Source: DAITQM01 sp036832975 (GTDB lineage: Bacteria; Pseudomonadota; Gammaproteobacteria; Xanthomonadales; Wenzhouxiangellaceae). Taken from it: 59,637 nucleotides of DNA. A program made the translations under genes and the position numbers. Below are positions 32,601-42,238 of this stretch, one piece after another. Each line of letters begins with the position of its first letter. Position 1 is the first letter of the stretch. The notes under the pieces were generated by a model, which made no database searches, was not told the origin of the DNA, and saw nothing but the letters and a program-made list of their open reading frames with translations. Where the stretch lies: NCBI GenBank assembly GCA_036832975.1, contig DAITQM010000022.1, positions 1-59,637 on the forward strand, given 5' to 3'.

Positions 32601-32891
32601 TTGAGCTGTGTTGTAGTCTGCCAGTTGGCGGCTCAGTCGCTTCCGACCTCCGCACAAAGCGAAGCGGGGGACCCGTTATTCAAGGTCCAGGGCGGGCTTG
32701 AACCCCGTGATGGGAAGCCGACGCCAGGTGTGGGCGCCGGGGTGCGGGAGATGCGCATTCGGGATGCCGCCGGGGCTTTCCGCATCATGTGCACGGCTGG
32801 CCAAGATTCGGAGGAAATTTGGACCGTGCAGACGGATTTGCAGCCCGTGCCAGGTAAAGTCCGACGCCGACAGGCGGTTAGCCCGCGGTGA
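32601..32891 (+). pseudogene. decayed RelE/HigB-like (Gp49, DUF891) toxin
   Basis: The frame contains GLEPRDGKPTPGVGAGVREM followed by RIRDAAGAFRI. This matches the middle of phage-derived Gp49/DUF891 toxins, whose usual pattern is GLEP.DWKPM..VG.GV.EIR. The N-terminal strand-helix part and the usual C-terminal VYVLHAFQKK segment are absent or scrambled. No antitoxin gene follows before chpC. I read it as a remnant of a toxin-antitoxin module within the 327-base gap between the ATPase and chpC. Confidence 0.45.
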
Positions 32892-33354
32892 TCGGTAAGG
32901 CGCCGTAGGCGGCGTGGGCGATCAGTTGCGCCGTGCGATCCAGGTCGGGAACGATGACTTCGCGCTCCTGGAGGATGGCGCGGGCCAGCATGCCGATGGT
33001 CACTTCGGCATCGGGAATGGCGACCAGGTTGGCGGCGTTGACCGAGGTCAGTTGCGGAAATCCCTGGGTCAGAATGCCGAAATAAGGCATGCGACCTCCG
33101 CCGGTCAGGGCTTTGAATACGGCGATGCGACCATGTGCGGTCGATTCGCTGCCGGCCAGGCGGGTGAGCACCGCCCAGGCGGCGACCGGCACTTCCCAGC
33201 CGTGCCAGATCGTCGTGCCGAGCAGCCACTCCGGGGCATCGGCGATGGGCGCCAGCTCGCTCAGCGCGATGACTTCGGCGACCGCGGCGTTCGGCAGCAG
33301 CAGGGCGGCGTTGGTGACCGGGACCAGCACGCTGCGGATTTCACTGTCGTTCAT
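32878..33354 (-). CDS. chpC: CheW-like protein of the pilus chemosensory system
   Basis: A 158-residue CheW-fold protein (LLPNAAVAEVIALSEL, LLGTTIWHGWEVPVAAW). CheW proteins couple receptors to the histidine kinase. It overlaps the 3' end of chpA by 14 bases and is the last gene of the leftward Chp operon, the position of ChpC in Pseudomonas. Sequence divergence from PilI is considerable, so the specific symbol rests on position. Confidence 0.75.
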   Translation of the reverse strand: MNDSEIRSVLVPVTNAALLLPNAAVAEVIALSELAPIADAPEWLLGTTIWHGWEVPVAAWAVLTRLAGSESTAHGRIAVFKALTGGGRMPYFGILTQGFPQLTSVNAANLVAIPDAEVTIGMLARAILQEREVIVPDLDRTAQLIAHAAYGALPITAG

Positions 33355-36300
33355 CGCTGATTCCCCGTTCTTTCGGTGCGTCGATAGCGAGCAGTTCGAA
33401 CACGTTGTCGATCAATTCGGCTTCCCGGTAGGGTTTGCCGAGATAACGCTCGACCCCGACTGCGGTGCCTCTTTCCCGGTGTTTTTCCCCGGTGCGCGAT
33501 GAAATGATCATCATCGGCACGTGCTTCAGCCGCGGGTCGTTGCGCACATGGGCGGCCAGCTCGTAACCGTCCATGCGCGGCATTTCAATATCGAGCAGGA
33601 TCAGATCGGGGACGCGCTCGTACATCAATTCGACGGCATCGAGGCCGTCGCGAGCGGTCAAAACCTCCAACTTGCGGTTTTCCAGAACGCGCGCCGTGAC
33701 TTTGCGCATGGTGATCGAATCGTCGACGACCAGGACCAGCGGCTGGTGGGCGACGGCGGGTTCGGCGTGTTCCGTGGCCAGTGTGGCGCCGACGCCCGGC
33801 AGGCGCATTTCGTTCAGGCCGCGGCGGATCAGGGCGCCCATATCGAGGATCAGCATGACTTGGCCGTCGGGCGTGATCGTGCCGCTCAGGATGCCGGTGA
33901 TGCTGCTGACCTGTGGCCCGATCGGTTTGACGACGATTTCGCGGTGGCTTTCGAGATGGGCGACGCGGAGCGCTGCACGGGTGCCGCCGGCCTCGATCAT
34001 CAACAATGGCACCGGCTGGTCGGGTGGCGGCGGCAGCGGCAGGCCGAGTTGGCTCTCCAGCTCGAGAATCGGGTACGGCGTGCCGACATATTCGCAGACC
34101 GGCTGGCTGCTGTCGATCGCCGCCAAGTAGTCGCGCGGGGTCATCTTCATCACGCCGCGCACACCGCTCAACGGAATCGCGTAATGGCGTTCGGCGGCCT
34201 GGACGACGATGGCCTGCATCACCGCCAAGGTCAGCGGGATGCGAATCTTGAACGTCGTGCCGCGGCCGGGGACGGTGTCGATTTCGATGCTGCCGCCAAG
34301 CTGCCGTACCTCGTTGGCGACGACGTCCATGCCGACGCCGCGCCCGGCCAGTGTGGTCAATTCCCCCGCCGTCGAAAAGCCGGGGGTGAAGATCAGTTGC
34401 AGCACCTCGTGTTCGGCGAGGTGCTGGCCGTGTGGTAACAGGCCGAGCGCCCGGCCGCGTTCGGCGATCGCTTCGTGATCAAGGCCGGCCCCGTCGTCGC
34501 TGACCTGAATGACGAGTTCGGTGGCTTCGCGTTCGACGGCAATACGGATCACACCCTCGGCCGGCTTGTTGCGCGCGGCGCGCTCGGCAGGCGCCTCGAT
34601 GCCGTGGACCACGGCATTGCGCATCATGTGTTCGAGCGGCGCGGTGATCCGGTTCAGGATGTTGCGGTCGACTTCGCTTTCGCCGCCGGCGAGGCGGAGG
34701 TCGAGGCGGGCGGTTTTGCCGCTTTCGTTGCTGGCCCGGCGGACGACACGGCGTAGGCGCGGGACGAGAGAGGTAAACGGCACCAGACGGGTCTGCATCA
34801 GACCTTCTTGCAGTTCGGTGTTGACCCGCGATTGCTGCAAAAGCAGCGTTTCGGTGTGCCCGGTGGCGGTATCGAGGGCTTCTTGCAGGCTGATCAGGTC
34901 GTTGACGCTCTCGGCCAGGGCGCGCGACAGTTGCTGGATGGTCGAGTAGCGATCGAGTTCGAGCGGATCGAAATGGGTTTCGCCCTGTTCCGCTTCGCGC
35001 TGGTAGCGCGACAGGATCTGTGCCTCGGTTTCGAGTTCGAGTTTGCGCAACTGATCGCGCAGGCGCTGCACGGTTTCCTGGACTTCGACTATGTTTTGCC
35101 GAACGTTACCGGTTTCCTGTTCGAGACGGGAGCGGAAGATGCTGATTTCGCCGGCATAATTGACCAGCGTGTCGAGCAGCCTGGCATCGACGCGCACGGC
35201 TTCGACCGGGGCGGTGGCCGGTAGCGGCTGCGTTGCCGGAGCGGCGGCTGGCTCGGCTGTCGGTTCCTCTGCCGCGGGCAGCGGTGCGGCAGGTCGCGCT
35301 TCGAGCAGCGGCGAGGCGGGCAGGGGCTGGCGCCGCTCGGCCGCCTGGATCATCGCGTGTAGATGGTCACAACCGGCCTGCAGGGTTTCCAAACTGCCGG
35401 TCAACAGCGCTTCATCCGGCGTCTCTTCGATCAGCGTCTCGAGGGTGTGCGCCAGCTCACCGATCGCTTCGAGGCCGGCGACCCGGGCGCCGCCTTTGAG
35501 GGTGTGCAGGTGACGGCGTATCGGGTCGAGCTGTCCGCTGTCGGCTTCCTGGCGCAGGGCGAACAGCGCCGCATCGAGGGCTTCGAGCAAGTCGCCGGCT
35601 TCGGTCAAGAAAATATCGAGTAGATCGGCGTCGAGCAGGGCATAGTCCAACGGAATGACATCCGCAAGGGCCGCCTCGGAGTCGTCTCGGGCGGCGGCAA
35701 GCGGCTCGCCTGACGGTGCGGCGCCAGTAGGGATGGCGGCAACCTCTTCGATCGCAGTGGGCCATTCGGATGACGTGTCGGGGGTATCGGAGCCGTCTTG
35801 CGTGTCTGTGCCCGCTCCGCTTTCGTCTTCGATTCCGGCCGCGGCCGCAGATTCGATCGCCTCTTCCCGTTCCTCCGCCGGTGCCGCGGTGGGCTGAACA
35901 CCAGGGAGTTGGTGGTAAAAGCCGTCGAGCAGGACTTGTGCCGTCGCCTCGATGTCCTGCGGTGTCACCTCGGAGAGCGGCGATTCGCCGTGTAAGGTCG
36001 CGAGGCGTTCGGTGCTGAGCGCCGCGACATCGGCCAGCAGCTTCAGCCCGGCTTCATCCGGCGTTCTTTGCATCGCCGCCAACTCGCGCAGATAACGCTC
36101 GACGACGTGCAAGGCCTCGGTGTCCTGGCCCCATTCGGCCAGGCCCAAGTTACCGGCGAGGGTGTGGATCGCGCGGATCAGGTCGTCGCCTGGTACCTCG
36201 GTCCAGCCCTGGGCTGTGCAGCGCGCCACGTAGTCGGCGACGGTTTGCTGGTGTTCGCTGACCTCGCCGAGGATCAATTTGGCCAGCACCGGATCGAGGG

Positions 36301-38794
36301 TCGCAGCGGTTTCGGCAACCGGTTCGGCGGCCGGCGGTTCGACATCGGGCGCCGCCGGTTCGGTGTGGGGCTCGGGGGCGGGAGCCGGTTCCGGTTCCGC
36401 CGCTGCGGTGGTCACCGCGGCCGCACCGGGTACCGCACCGGCGGCCAGTTCTTCGGCCCGCTGCTGTAATTCGGCTAAACGGGCACGGCTTTGACCGTCG
36501 TCTTCACTGCCGCGCAGGCGGGCGCGCAGTGCCGGCAGCAGGTCGATCGCATCCTCGACGGTCGGCAGCGCCGCGGCCACCGGTAAGCGCCCTTCCAGGG
36601 CCTGGTTCATCATGTTTTCTATGGCCCAGGCGAATTCGCCGATGTCGTCGGCGCCGACCATCCGACCGCTGCCTTTGAGGGTGTGGAAACTGCGCCTGAG
36701 TTCCTTGAACGGCTCCAGTGGATCGTCAAAGTGGTTGAAGCGCGCCAGGTGATCGCGCAAAGCGGCGATTTCGGCGTCCATCTCCTCGATAAAAATTTCG
36801 AGAAACTCGGCGTCGATGGCCACCGGCAATGCTTCGGTTCCGGCTGGCTCCGGGAGCCGCTCTGGGGTAATCCCGGCTTCGGCTTCGACCTCGACCTCGA
36901 CCTCGACCTCGACCTCGGGCTCGGGCTCGGGCTCGGTTTCGGTTTCGGTTTCGGTTTCGGTTTCGGTTTCGGTTTCGGTTTCGGTTTCGGCCGGCGTTGC
37001 GGTTTCGGACTCGGTTTCGGCCACCTCGTCAGCGGCAGCCGGTGCGGGCGGCGCTTCGTCTTCCGGGCTCCAGGTATAGCCGAGTGCGGTGAGGTCGTCG
37101 ATCGCTCTTTCCAGCAGGTCAAGGCGTTCGCCTTGCTGATCGCGCAGGCTGGTCAGATGGACTTCGAGCGCCGCCAGCGCGTCGGCGAAGCGCGCCAGGC
37201 GTTCGGCATCCGGCGGTGTGTCGCCGCCCAATTCGGTGGTAAAAAATCGGCAGGCCGGGGCCAGCACGCGGTGGGCGGTCTGCATGTCGAGCATCGTGAG
37301 CGCGCCGTCGGCATCGCGCAGCAGGCGGACGATCGCTGCGCTCTCGCCGTGACCGGTGGCGACGCGGTTTTCCAGTTGTTGCTGCGCCAGATGGAGGTTC
37401 TCCAGGGTATGGCCGAGCAGGGAGGCGACCACCTGATCGAGTTCGTGACGGTGTCGGGCCGCACCGCGCGCCGCCATTCCCCCGGGCCGTTCGCCGCCCA
37501 TCGTCGCCGCGGCGAGCTTGATCTTTTCTTCGACGTCGAGCAGGCTGGTGGCGATGTCAAGCAGCAGGGGTTCGTCGATTTCGCCGGCTTGCTGCTGGAT
37601 GTCGTTCAGGCGCGCCACTTCGGAGTGGACTTCCTGGGCCGCTTCGCTCAAGCCGATCATTTCCAACGTCCCGGCGGCCTGGGTCAATACTTCGGCGAGC
37701 GGCGCCAACGCCGAGCGATCGAGGCTTGCGGTCCGCTGTTGCAGATCAAGGGCGTCCTTGACCGCCGCCAGTTCGTCGAGCACGGCCTTGGCGACACTGT
37801 CGAACAAGGCGCGGTTGCGGCCACGCACGCTGCCCATGGCACCGGACAGGGCCAGCGAGTCGGGCAGCAAGGCGGCGAGCTCGAACTGTTCGGTGGTGCG
37901 GTCGAGTACCGGATCGCCGGGCCGGGCGATGGCGACGTGGAACAACAACGAGCGGGCCAGGCGGTCTTCTTCGGTGAGGTCATCCGGCGCACCGGCGGCG
38001 GCCGGCTGATCCAAGCCGCGCTTGAGCAGGATATCGAGCCGGACGAGCACCCGCTGCACGGCGACCCCGCGATCGATCTTGCCGGCGATCAGGCCGTGGA
38101 CGACCAGGGCGGCAATCCGCCACAGGCGGCCGGCGCGATCATTGTCGGCGGCGGCGGCCAGCGCGATGCAGGCATGGAGCAGGGCGGGCAGTTCGGCCGC
38201 CTCGCCGCCGGCCCGCAGGGCGTCGCGCAGCGCCCCTTGAAAACTGGAACGCAGACGGTTCATGTCCCCGTCCGGCACGGCATCGGGATCGTGCGGCGGC
38301 AGCTCCGGCATGGTGCCGGCGAGCGATGGATTGAACAGATCACCTTCGGTGATCAACGTCTTGCCGCGCGCTGCGCGCAGTTCGTTGAGCACCGGCAGCA
38401 GCACCAGCGGCACATCGCCCTGCCCCGCTTGCAGGCGGTCGAGATAATCATGGACGACGATGCCGGCGCCGAGCAGGATGGACAGGCGCTGGTGATTTTC
38501 GTCGTCGAGGGCGCCGCTCGCCAGATCCAGCGTCAGAGCGTGCATCTCCTCGACCACCTGGGCGGCGCTGTCGATTTCCAGCATGCGCAAGGTGGCGGCG
38601 AGTTGCAGAAACGCTTCGCCGGCGCGCGCCAGATGGCCGGTGCGATCGCCGGTTTCGTTGTCTTGTTCGCTGCCTTGAGCCGGCGCTCCGGCGTGGTCTT
38701 CGAGTGCCTGCCGGCCGTTGTCGAGCAGGGCGTCGAGGGCGCCGCGAATCCAGGCCAGTTGCGTCGGGGCTTGTTGTCGAGCTTCGGCTGTCAT
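33341..38794 (-). CDS. chpA: hybrid chemosensory histidine kinase ChpA
   Basis: An 1817-residue hybrid of the CheA type. In order: an N-terminal Hpt-like region without phospho-His, helical segments, Hpt with SFHTLKGSGRM (about 700), Hpt-like IHTLAGN (about 875), Hpt HLHTLKGGAR (about 1098), a dimerisation region, HATPase (RNAVVHGIE about 1410, DDGAGLD), a CheW domain (about 1560-1690) and a C-terminal receiver (VVDDSITMRK, DIEMPRMDGYE, KPYRE; about 1690-1805). It phosphorylates PilG-type regulators to control type IV pili. A Glu-Thr/Glu-Pro/Glu-Val linker (about 600-640) is encoded by hexanucleotide repeats. Pseudomonas ChpA has more Hpt domains. Confidence 0.92.
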   Translation of the reverse strand: MTAEARQQAPTQLAWIRGALDALLDNGRQALEDHAGAPAQGSEQDNETGDRTGHLARAGEAFLQLAATLRMLEIDSAAQVVEEMHALTLDLASGALDDENHQRLSILLGAGIVVHDYLDRLQAGQGDVPLVLLPVLNELRAARGKTLITEGDLFNPSLAGTMPELPPHDPDAVPDGDMNRLRSSFQGALRDALRAGGEAAELPALLHACIALAAAADNDRAGRLWRIAALVVHGLIAGKIDRGVAVQRVLVRLDILLKRGLDQPAAAGAPDDLTEEDRLARSLLFHVAIARPGDPVLDRTTEQFELAALLPDSLALSGAMGSVRGRNRALFDSVAKAVLDELAAVKDALDLQQRTASLDRSALAPLAEVLTQAAGTLEMIGLSEAAQEVHSEVARLNDIQQQAGEIDEPLLLDIATSLLDVEEKIKLAAATMGGERPGGMAARGAARHRHELDQVVASLLGHTLENLHLAQQQLENRVATGHGESAAIVRLLRDADGALTMLDMQTAHRVLAPACRFFTTELGGDTPPDAERLARFADALAALEVHLTSLRDQQGERLDLLERAIDDLTALGYTWSPEDEAPPAPAAADEVAETESETATPAETETETETETETETETETEPEPEPEVEVEVEVEVEAEAGITPERLPEPAGTEALPVAIDAEFLEIFIEEMDAEIAALRDHLARFNHFDDPLEPFKELRRSFHTLKGSGRMVGADDIGEFAWAIENMMNQALEGRLPVAAALPTVEDAIDLLPALRARLRGSEDDGQSRARLAELQQRAEELAAGAVPGAAAVTTAAAEPEPAPAPEPHTEPAAPDVEPPAAEPVAETAATLDPVLAKLILGEVSEHQQTVADYVARCTAQGWTEVPGDDLIRAIHTLAGNLGLAEWGQDTEALHVVERYLRELAAMQRTPDEAGLKLLADVAALSTERLATLHGESPLSEVTPQDIEATAQVLLDGFYHQLPGVQPTAAPAEEREEAIESAAAAGIEDESGAGTDTQDGSDTPDTSSEWPTAIEEVAAIPTGAAPSGEPLAAARDDSEAALADVIPLDYALLDADLLDIFLTEAGDLLEALDAALFALRQEADSGQLDPIRRHLHTLKGGARVAGLEAIGELAHTLETLIEETPDEALLTGSLETLQAGCDHLHAMIQAAERRQPLPASPLLEARPAAPLPAAEEPTAEPAAAPATQPLPATAPVEAVRVDARLLDTLVNYAGEISIFRSRLEQETGNVRQNIVEVQETVQRLRDQLRKLELETEAQILSRYQREAEQGETHFDPLELDRYSTIQQLSRALAESVNDLISLQEALDTATGHTETLLLQQSRVNTELQEGLMQTRLVPFTSLVPRLRRVVRRASNESGKTARLDLRLAGGESEVDRNILNRITAPLEHMMRNAVVHGIEAPAERAARNKPAEGVIRIAVEREATELVIQVSDDGAGLDHEAIAERGRALGLLPHGQHLAEHEVLQLIFTPGFSTAGELTTLAGRGVGMDVVANEVRQLGGSIEIDTVPGRGTTFKIRIPLTLAVMQAIVVQAAERHYAIPLSGVRGVMKMTPRDYLAAIDSSQPVCEYVGTPYPILELESQLGLPLPPPPDQPVPLLMIEAGGTRAALRVAHLESHREIVVKPIGPQVSSITGILSGTITPDGQVMLILDMGALIRRGLNEMRLPGVGATLATEHAEPAVAHQPLVLVVDDSITMRKVTARVLENRKLEVLTARDGLDAVELMYERVPDLILLDIEMPRMDGYELAAHVRNDPRLKHVPMMIISSRTGEKHRERGTAVGVERYLGKPYREAELIDNVFELLAIDAPKERGISDERQ
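36884..36990. repeat. hexanucleotide microsatellite inside chpA
   Basis: On the plus strand there are four CTCGAC units (36890-36913), three CTCGGG units (36914-36931) and nine TTTCGG units (36937-36990). They encode alternating Glu-Val, Glu-Pro and Glu-Thr. Because the unit is six bases, length changes keep the frame and would only vary the linker between Hpt domains. Confidence 0.85.
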
Positions 38795-38916
38795 TTCAGT
38801 CCCACATCCTCGTCAGCCGGCGCCGCCGGAAACCGTGTCCGGTGAGTCTGGGCTGATCGTCCTCGCCATCGCCACCGTTGATCGGGGGTCGTTCATCCGG
38901 AATCGTCGTCCCGCGC

Positions 38917-40953
38917 TCAGGACTCGGCGGGCAGCTTGAAGTCGGCCACCGAATCGCGCAACTGGCGGACCATGTCCGACAGATTGCTGACGGTCTGGGC
39001 GGTTTGCGTCGTTCCGGACAGGGTTTGCATCGAGATTTCGCGGATGGTGTTCATCACCTTCGAGATCTGCGTCGCGGTCCCGGAATGCGTCTGCGCCTGG
39101 CCCGAGATCTGCTGAATCAGGTGGGCCAGATCCTTCGACACCTGCTCGATCGAAGCCAAGGCGGTACCGGCGTCCTCGGCGGTGTGGGCACCGCGCACCA
39201 CTTCGGCGGTGGTCAGTTCCATCGACGAGACCGCTTCGTTGGTATCGGCCTGAATCGTCTGCACCAGCGTTTCGATCCGGCGGGTGGCGTTGGTGGCGCG
39301 CTCGGCGAGGCGCTGCACCTCGTCGGCGACCACCGCGAAGCCGCGCCCGGCGCCGCCGGCGGACGCCGCCTGGATCGCGGCGTTGAGCGCCAGGATGTTG
39401 GTTTGCTCGGAGATGCCGTTGATCAGTTCGACGATGTCGCCGATTTCCTGCGACGATTCGCCGAGGCGCTTGATGCGTTTGGCGGTCTCCTGGATCTGTT
39501 CGCGGATCGCGTCCATGCCGGAAATGGTCTCCCGCACCTTGTCGGCGCCGTCCGAGGCGATTTTGACCGAACGCTGCGCGACTTCCGCCGATTCGCTCGA
39601 TTGCCGGGCCATGGTGTCGAAGTCGCGGGTCATCTGCCCCATCGTTTCGCTGGCGCTACGGATCTCGCGCGCCTGGTGTTCGCTGGCTTCGGCCAGTTGG
39701 GTCGCGGTGGCGCGCGCTTCCTGGGCCTGGGCCGCGACCTGCTGCGCCGTGCGGTTGATGCCGGTGACCAGGTCGCGCAGCGCCTCGACCGCGAAGTTCA
39801 CCGAGTCGGCGATGGCGCCGGTGATGTCTTCGGTCACCGTGGCGTTGACTGTCAGGTCGCCGTCGGCGAGCGAACTCATTTCGTCGAGCAGGCGCAAGAT
39901 GGCATCCTGGTTGCGCTGGTTGATCGCCTGGGTGGCGCGCGCTTGGCGGCGCTGGCTGAGATAAAGAAGGAAAAACAACATCAGCAGCATCAGTACGGCG
40001 ATGGCGAGCAGCGCCGCCCCGGCCTGAACCGAAGGCCACAGCCGGCCCTGGTCGAGGGCGGCGTAGCCGGCTGCCAGGTCAGCGGCCTGGGTGCCGAAAT
40101 CGGTGCTATCGAGGAAAATCTCGTCGGCCGCCTGGCGTACTTCGAACAGTTCGGTCGAGGCCGACAGGATGTTGTCGATTTCGATTTTGGCCTGCTCGAA
40201 GCTTTGGCTGACCTCGCCGAGCAGGGCCAGGGCGCGCGGGTTGCGGACCTGGGCGATATTGAGTTCGGCATCGCCGTTGATCAGGCCGTTCAAGACGCGC
40301 TCGAACAGGTTGGCGTCGCGGCCGAAGTTGTCGGCGGCGGTGATCGCCGCGGCGCCGCCTTGCAGGATCTCGCCGACGCGGCGCAGCATTCGGTCGGCGA
40401 GCACCAGTTGCCGGCCGGCGGTGAAAATCTGCACGCCGGGGGCGCCGCCTTCGGTCAGGAGGCGCACCGTTTCGTCGGTGCGCGACAACAGTACCGGCAC
40501 AATGCTGGTGAAGTTGTTGGCGCTTTCGGCCAAGTCGAGGATCAGTTCGCTGCGTTCGACGATGCGGCTGGCGTTGGCATGCAGGTTGCTCCACGTTTCC
40601 TCGGCCGTGGCCAGTAGATTACCGACTGCGGCGGGCGAGCGCGGCAGGCCGCTCGTGCCGTCGCCCTGGCGCAAGGCGACGAGGTCGGCGGCGATCTGGT
40701 CGCGGGTGGTGGCCAGTTCATCGAAGGCCTCGAAGTTGCCGATCGCCGCTTCACCGGCCGCTTTGGCCATCTGCTGGTTGACGACCTGCATTCGGGTGGT
40801 CCGTTGCAGGTATTGCTGCTGGTGCCGGGCGGCTTCGTTCAACTGAAAGAAATTGAAGACCGCGAGCCCGACGAGGACGACCAGCCCGGCGATGAACGCC
40901 CATTGCAAAGGGGTGCCGCGGCGGGGAGTTTCGATGGGTTTGACCGCACTCAT
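38917..40953 (-). CDS. pilJ: methyl-accepting chemotaxis protein PilJ
   Basis: A 678-residue transmembrane receptor. It has an N-terminal helix (AFIAGLVVLVGLAVFNFF), a long periplasmic PilJ-type helical sensor, a second membrane helix (about 320-340), HAMP, and the signalling hairpin with ISEQTNILALNAAIQAA and the GRGFAVVADEV tip. It passes surface or pilus-retraction signals to ChpA. It lies between pilI and chpA in one leftward operon. Confidence 0.93.
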   Translation of the reverse strand: MSAVKPIETPRRGTPLQWAFIAGLVVLVGLAVFNFFQLNEAARHQQQYLQRTTRMQVVNQQMAKAAGEAAIGNFEAFDELATTRDQIAADLVALRQGDGTSGLPRSPAAVGNLLATAEETWSNLHANASRIVERSELILDLAESANNFTSIVPVLLSRTDETVRLLTEGGAPGVQIFTAGRQLVLADRMLRRVGEILQGGAAAITAADNFGRDANLFERVLNGLINGDAELNIAQVRNPRALALLGEVSQSFEQAKIEIDNILSASTELFEVRQAADEIFLDSTDFGTQAADLAAGYAALDQGRLWPSVQAGAALLAIAVLMLLMLFFLLYLSQRRQARATQAINQRNQDAILRLLDEMSSLADGDLTVNATVTEDITGAIADSVNFAVEALRDLVTGINRTAQQVAAQAQEARATATQLAEASEHQAREIRSASETMGQMTRDFDTMARQSSESAEVAQRSVKIASDGADKVRETISGMDAIREQIQETAKRIKRLGESSQEIGDIVELINGISEQTNILALNAAIQAASAGGAGRGFAVVADEVQRLAERATNATRRIETLVQTIQADTNEAVSSMELTTAEVVRGAHTAEDAGTALASIEQVSKDLAHLIQQISGQAQTHSGTATQISKVMNTIREISMQTLSGTTQTAQTVSNLSDMVRQLRDSVADFKLPAES

Positions 40954-41006
40954 GGTTTCGGCTCCTGTGGCTCGTTATCGATTCTATGCAGCGCGTCGTG
41001 CCGGCT

Positions 41007-41552
41007 TCAATCCGCCGCGCCGTTCATAAATTCGGGTTGATTGACAAGGGCGCTGATCCTCAGCTGCCCCCATGTAATATTGCCTTGCTGAAACTCACGT
41101 TCCATGTACGGAGCGAGCGGCGTCCCGGAAAAAGTCTCGGGCGGCGCGGCGTCGTTGTCCGCGAAATGGCGTTGCCCGACGACCTCGTCGATCAAAACCG
41201 CGATCGGGCGGTTTTGCAGCGACAAAACGAGCACCCGGGTATGGCTGGTCAGCGGCGTGCGCTGGTTGAACAAAAACCAGGCCAGGTCGACCAGCGGGGC
41301 GAGGTTGCCGCGCAGGTTGGCGACACCGAGCAGCCAGGGCTTGGCGCCCGGCACCGGCGTCGCCTGAGGCACCCCGAGAATTTCGGTGACCTCGTCGATG
41401 CCGAGCGTCAGGTGGTAATCGGCCAGCCGGAAGACCACGCCGTCGAACGTCTTGCCGCGTTCGCCGCCCTCGGCCTTGGCCTCGTGGGCGAGGCTGCGGC
41501 GTTCGTACTCGGCAAAGCGGTCAAACAGTGCGTTACCGGCGGCGGTCAGCAT
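41007..41552 (-). CDS. pilI: CheW-like adaptor PilI
   Basis: A 181-residue CheW-domain protein (LTLGIDEVTEIL, GVANLRGNLAPLVDL, HTRVLVLSLQNRPIAVLIDEV) that links PilJ to ChpA. It has the N-terminal extension typical of PilI. It is the second gene of the operon after pilG; pilH, which normally lies between them in Pseudomonas, is not present. Confidence 0.88.
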   Translation of the reverse strand: MLTAAGNALFDRFAEYERRSLAHEAKAEGGERGKTFDGVVFRLADYHLTLGIDEVTEILGVPQATPVPGAKPWLLGVANLRGNLAPLVDLAWFLFNQRTPLTSHTRVLVLSLQNRPIAVLIDEVVGQRHFADNDAAPPETFSGTPLAPYMEREFQQGNITWGQLRISALVNQPEFMNGAAD

Positions 41553-41619
41553 TGCCCGCCTCCGGTTGACTTGTCATTCCTCGCCTGGTGCGCATTGTCC
41601 ACTCATTATTTCGCCAATC

Positions 41620-42024
41620 CTAACTCCGCCGACGGGCGGCGAATTGCCGGAGGCTGCTGGTCAATTCCTCGCGCGTGAAAGGCTTGGTCAGGTACTGGTC
41701 GGACCCGACGATGCGCCCCCGCGCCCGATCGAACAGCCCGTCCTTGCTGGTCAACATGATGACCGGTGTCGCCTCGAATTGCTTGTTATTTTTGATGATC
41801 GCGCAGGTCTGGTAACCATCGAGGCGCGGCATCATGATATCCACAAATATCACATCTGGGCAAAATTGGGCGATCTTGCCAAGCGCGACGAAGCCGTCCT
41901 CGGCCGTCACCACTTCGCAACCCTCCTTTTGCAGCATCGTTTCCGCCGACCGCCGGATCGTGTTGCTGTCGTCGATCACCAGCACCTTGAGTCCGGCAAG
42001 GTCCGTCGCGTTTCCTTTGGTCAT
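41620..42024 (-). CDS. pilG: response regulator PilG
   Basis: A single receiver domain of about 134 residues. It has the acidic pocket VIDDSNT, phospho-acceptor Asp in VDIMMPRLDGYQTC and Lys in LTKPFTREEL. The segment SKDGLFDRARGRIVGSDQYLTKPF is characteristic of PilG. Phosphorylated PilG drives pilus extension in related systems. ATG 42024 is preferred to a TTG at 42036. It is divergent from gshB across a 214-base gap that must hold both promoters. Confidence 0.92.
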   Translation of the reverse strand: MTKGNATDLAGLKVLVIDDSNTIRRSAETMLQKEGCEVVTAEDGFVALGKIAQFCPDVIFVDIMMPRLDGYQTCAIIKNNKQFEATPVIMLTSKDGLFDRARGRIVGSDQYLTKPFTREELTSSLRQFAARRRS

Positions 42025-42238
42025 CGGCTCGGCCAACTTCTTTACTCAACCCAGGGCTCATCCCGTTACGCCGTGCGCCCCCGCGGCTGAGCCGAGCAGC
42101 GCGTCGCCCGGTCTACCCAGGCTTGTGCCGGCCAATCCTAACACTAAAAAAGCCATATATGCCAGTAGTTTGTGCGAAATACTTAATGTCTGTCTTGGCT
42201 TTGCCGTTACAATATCACCTTCCCCGACGGAGACAAAA

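Noticed and set aside
36884..36990. Tandem repeats as a CRISPR array
   Set aside because: Units are six bases with no spacers and code in frame for a Glu-rich linker.
36683..38845. A 720-codon open frame on the plus strand opposite chpA
   Set aside because: It mirrors the high-GC chpA coding strand, has low-complexity Gly/Phe repeats from the hexanucleotide tract and no recognisable domain, while chpA opposite is certain.
38878..40617. A 579-codon open frame on the plus strand opposite pilJ
   Set aside because: It is a GC-driven antisense frame; pilJ has full domain support.
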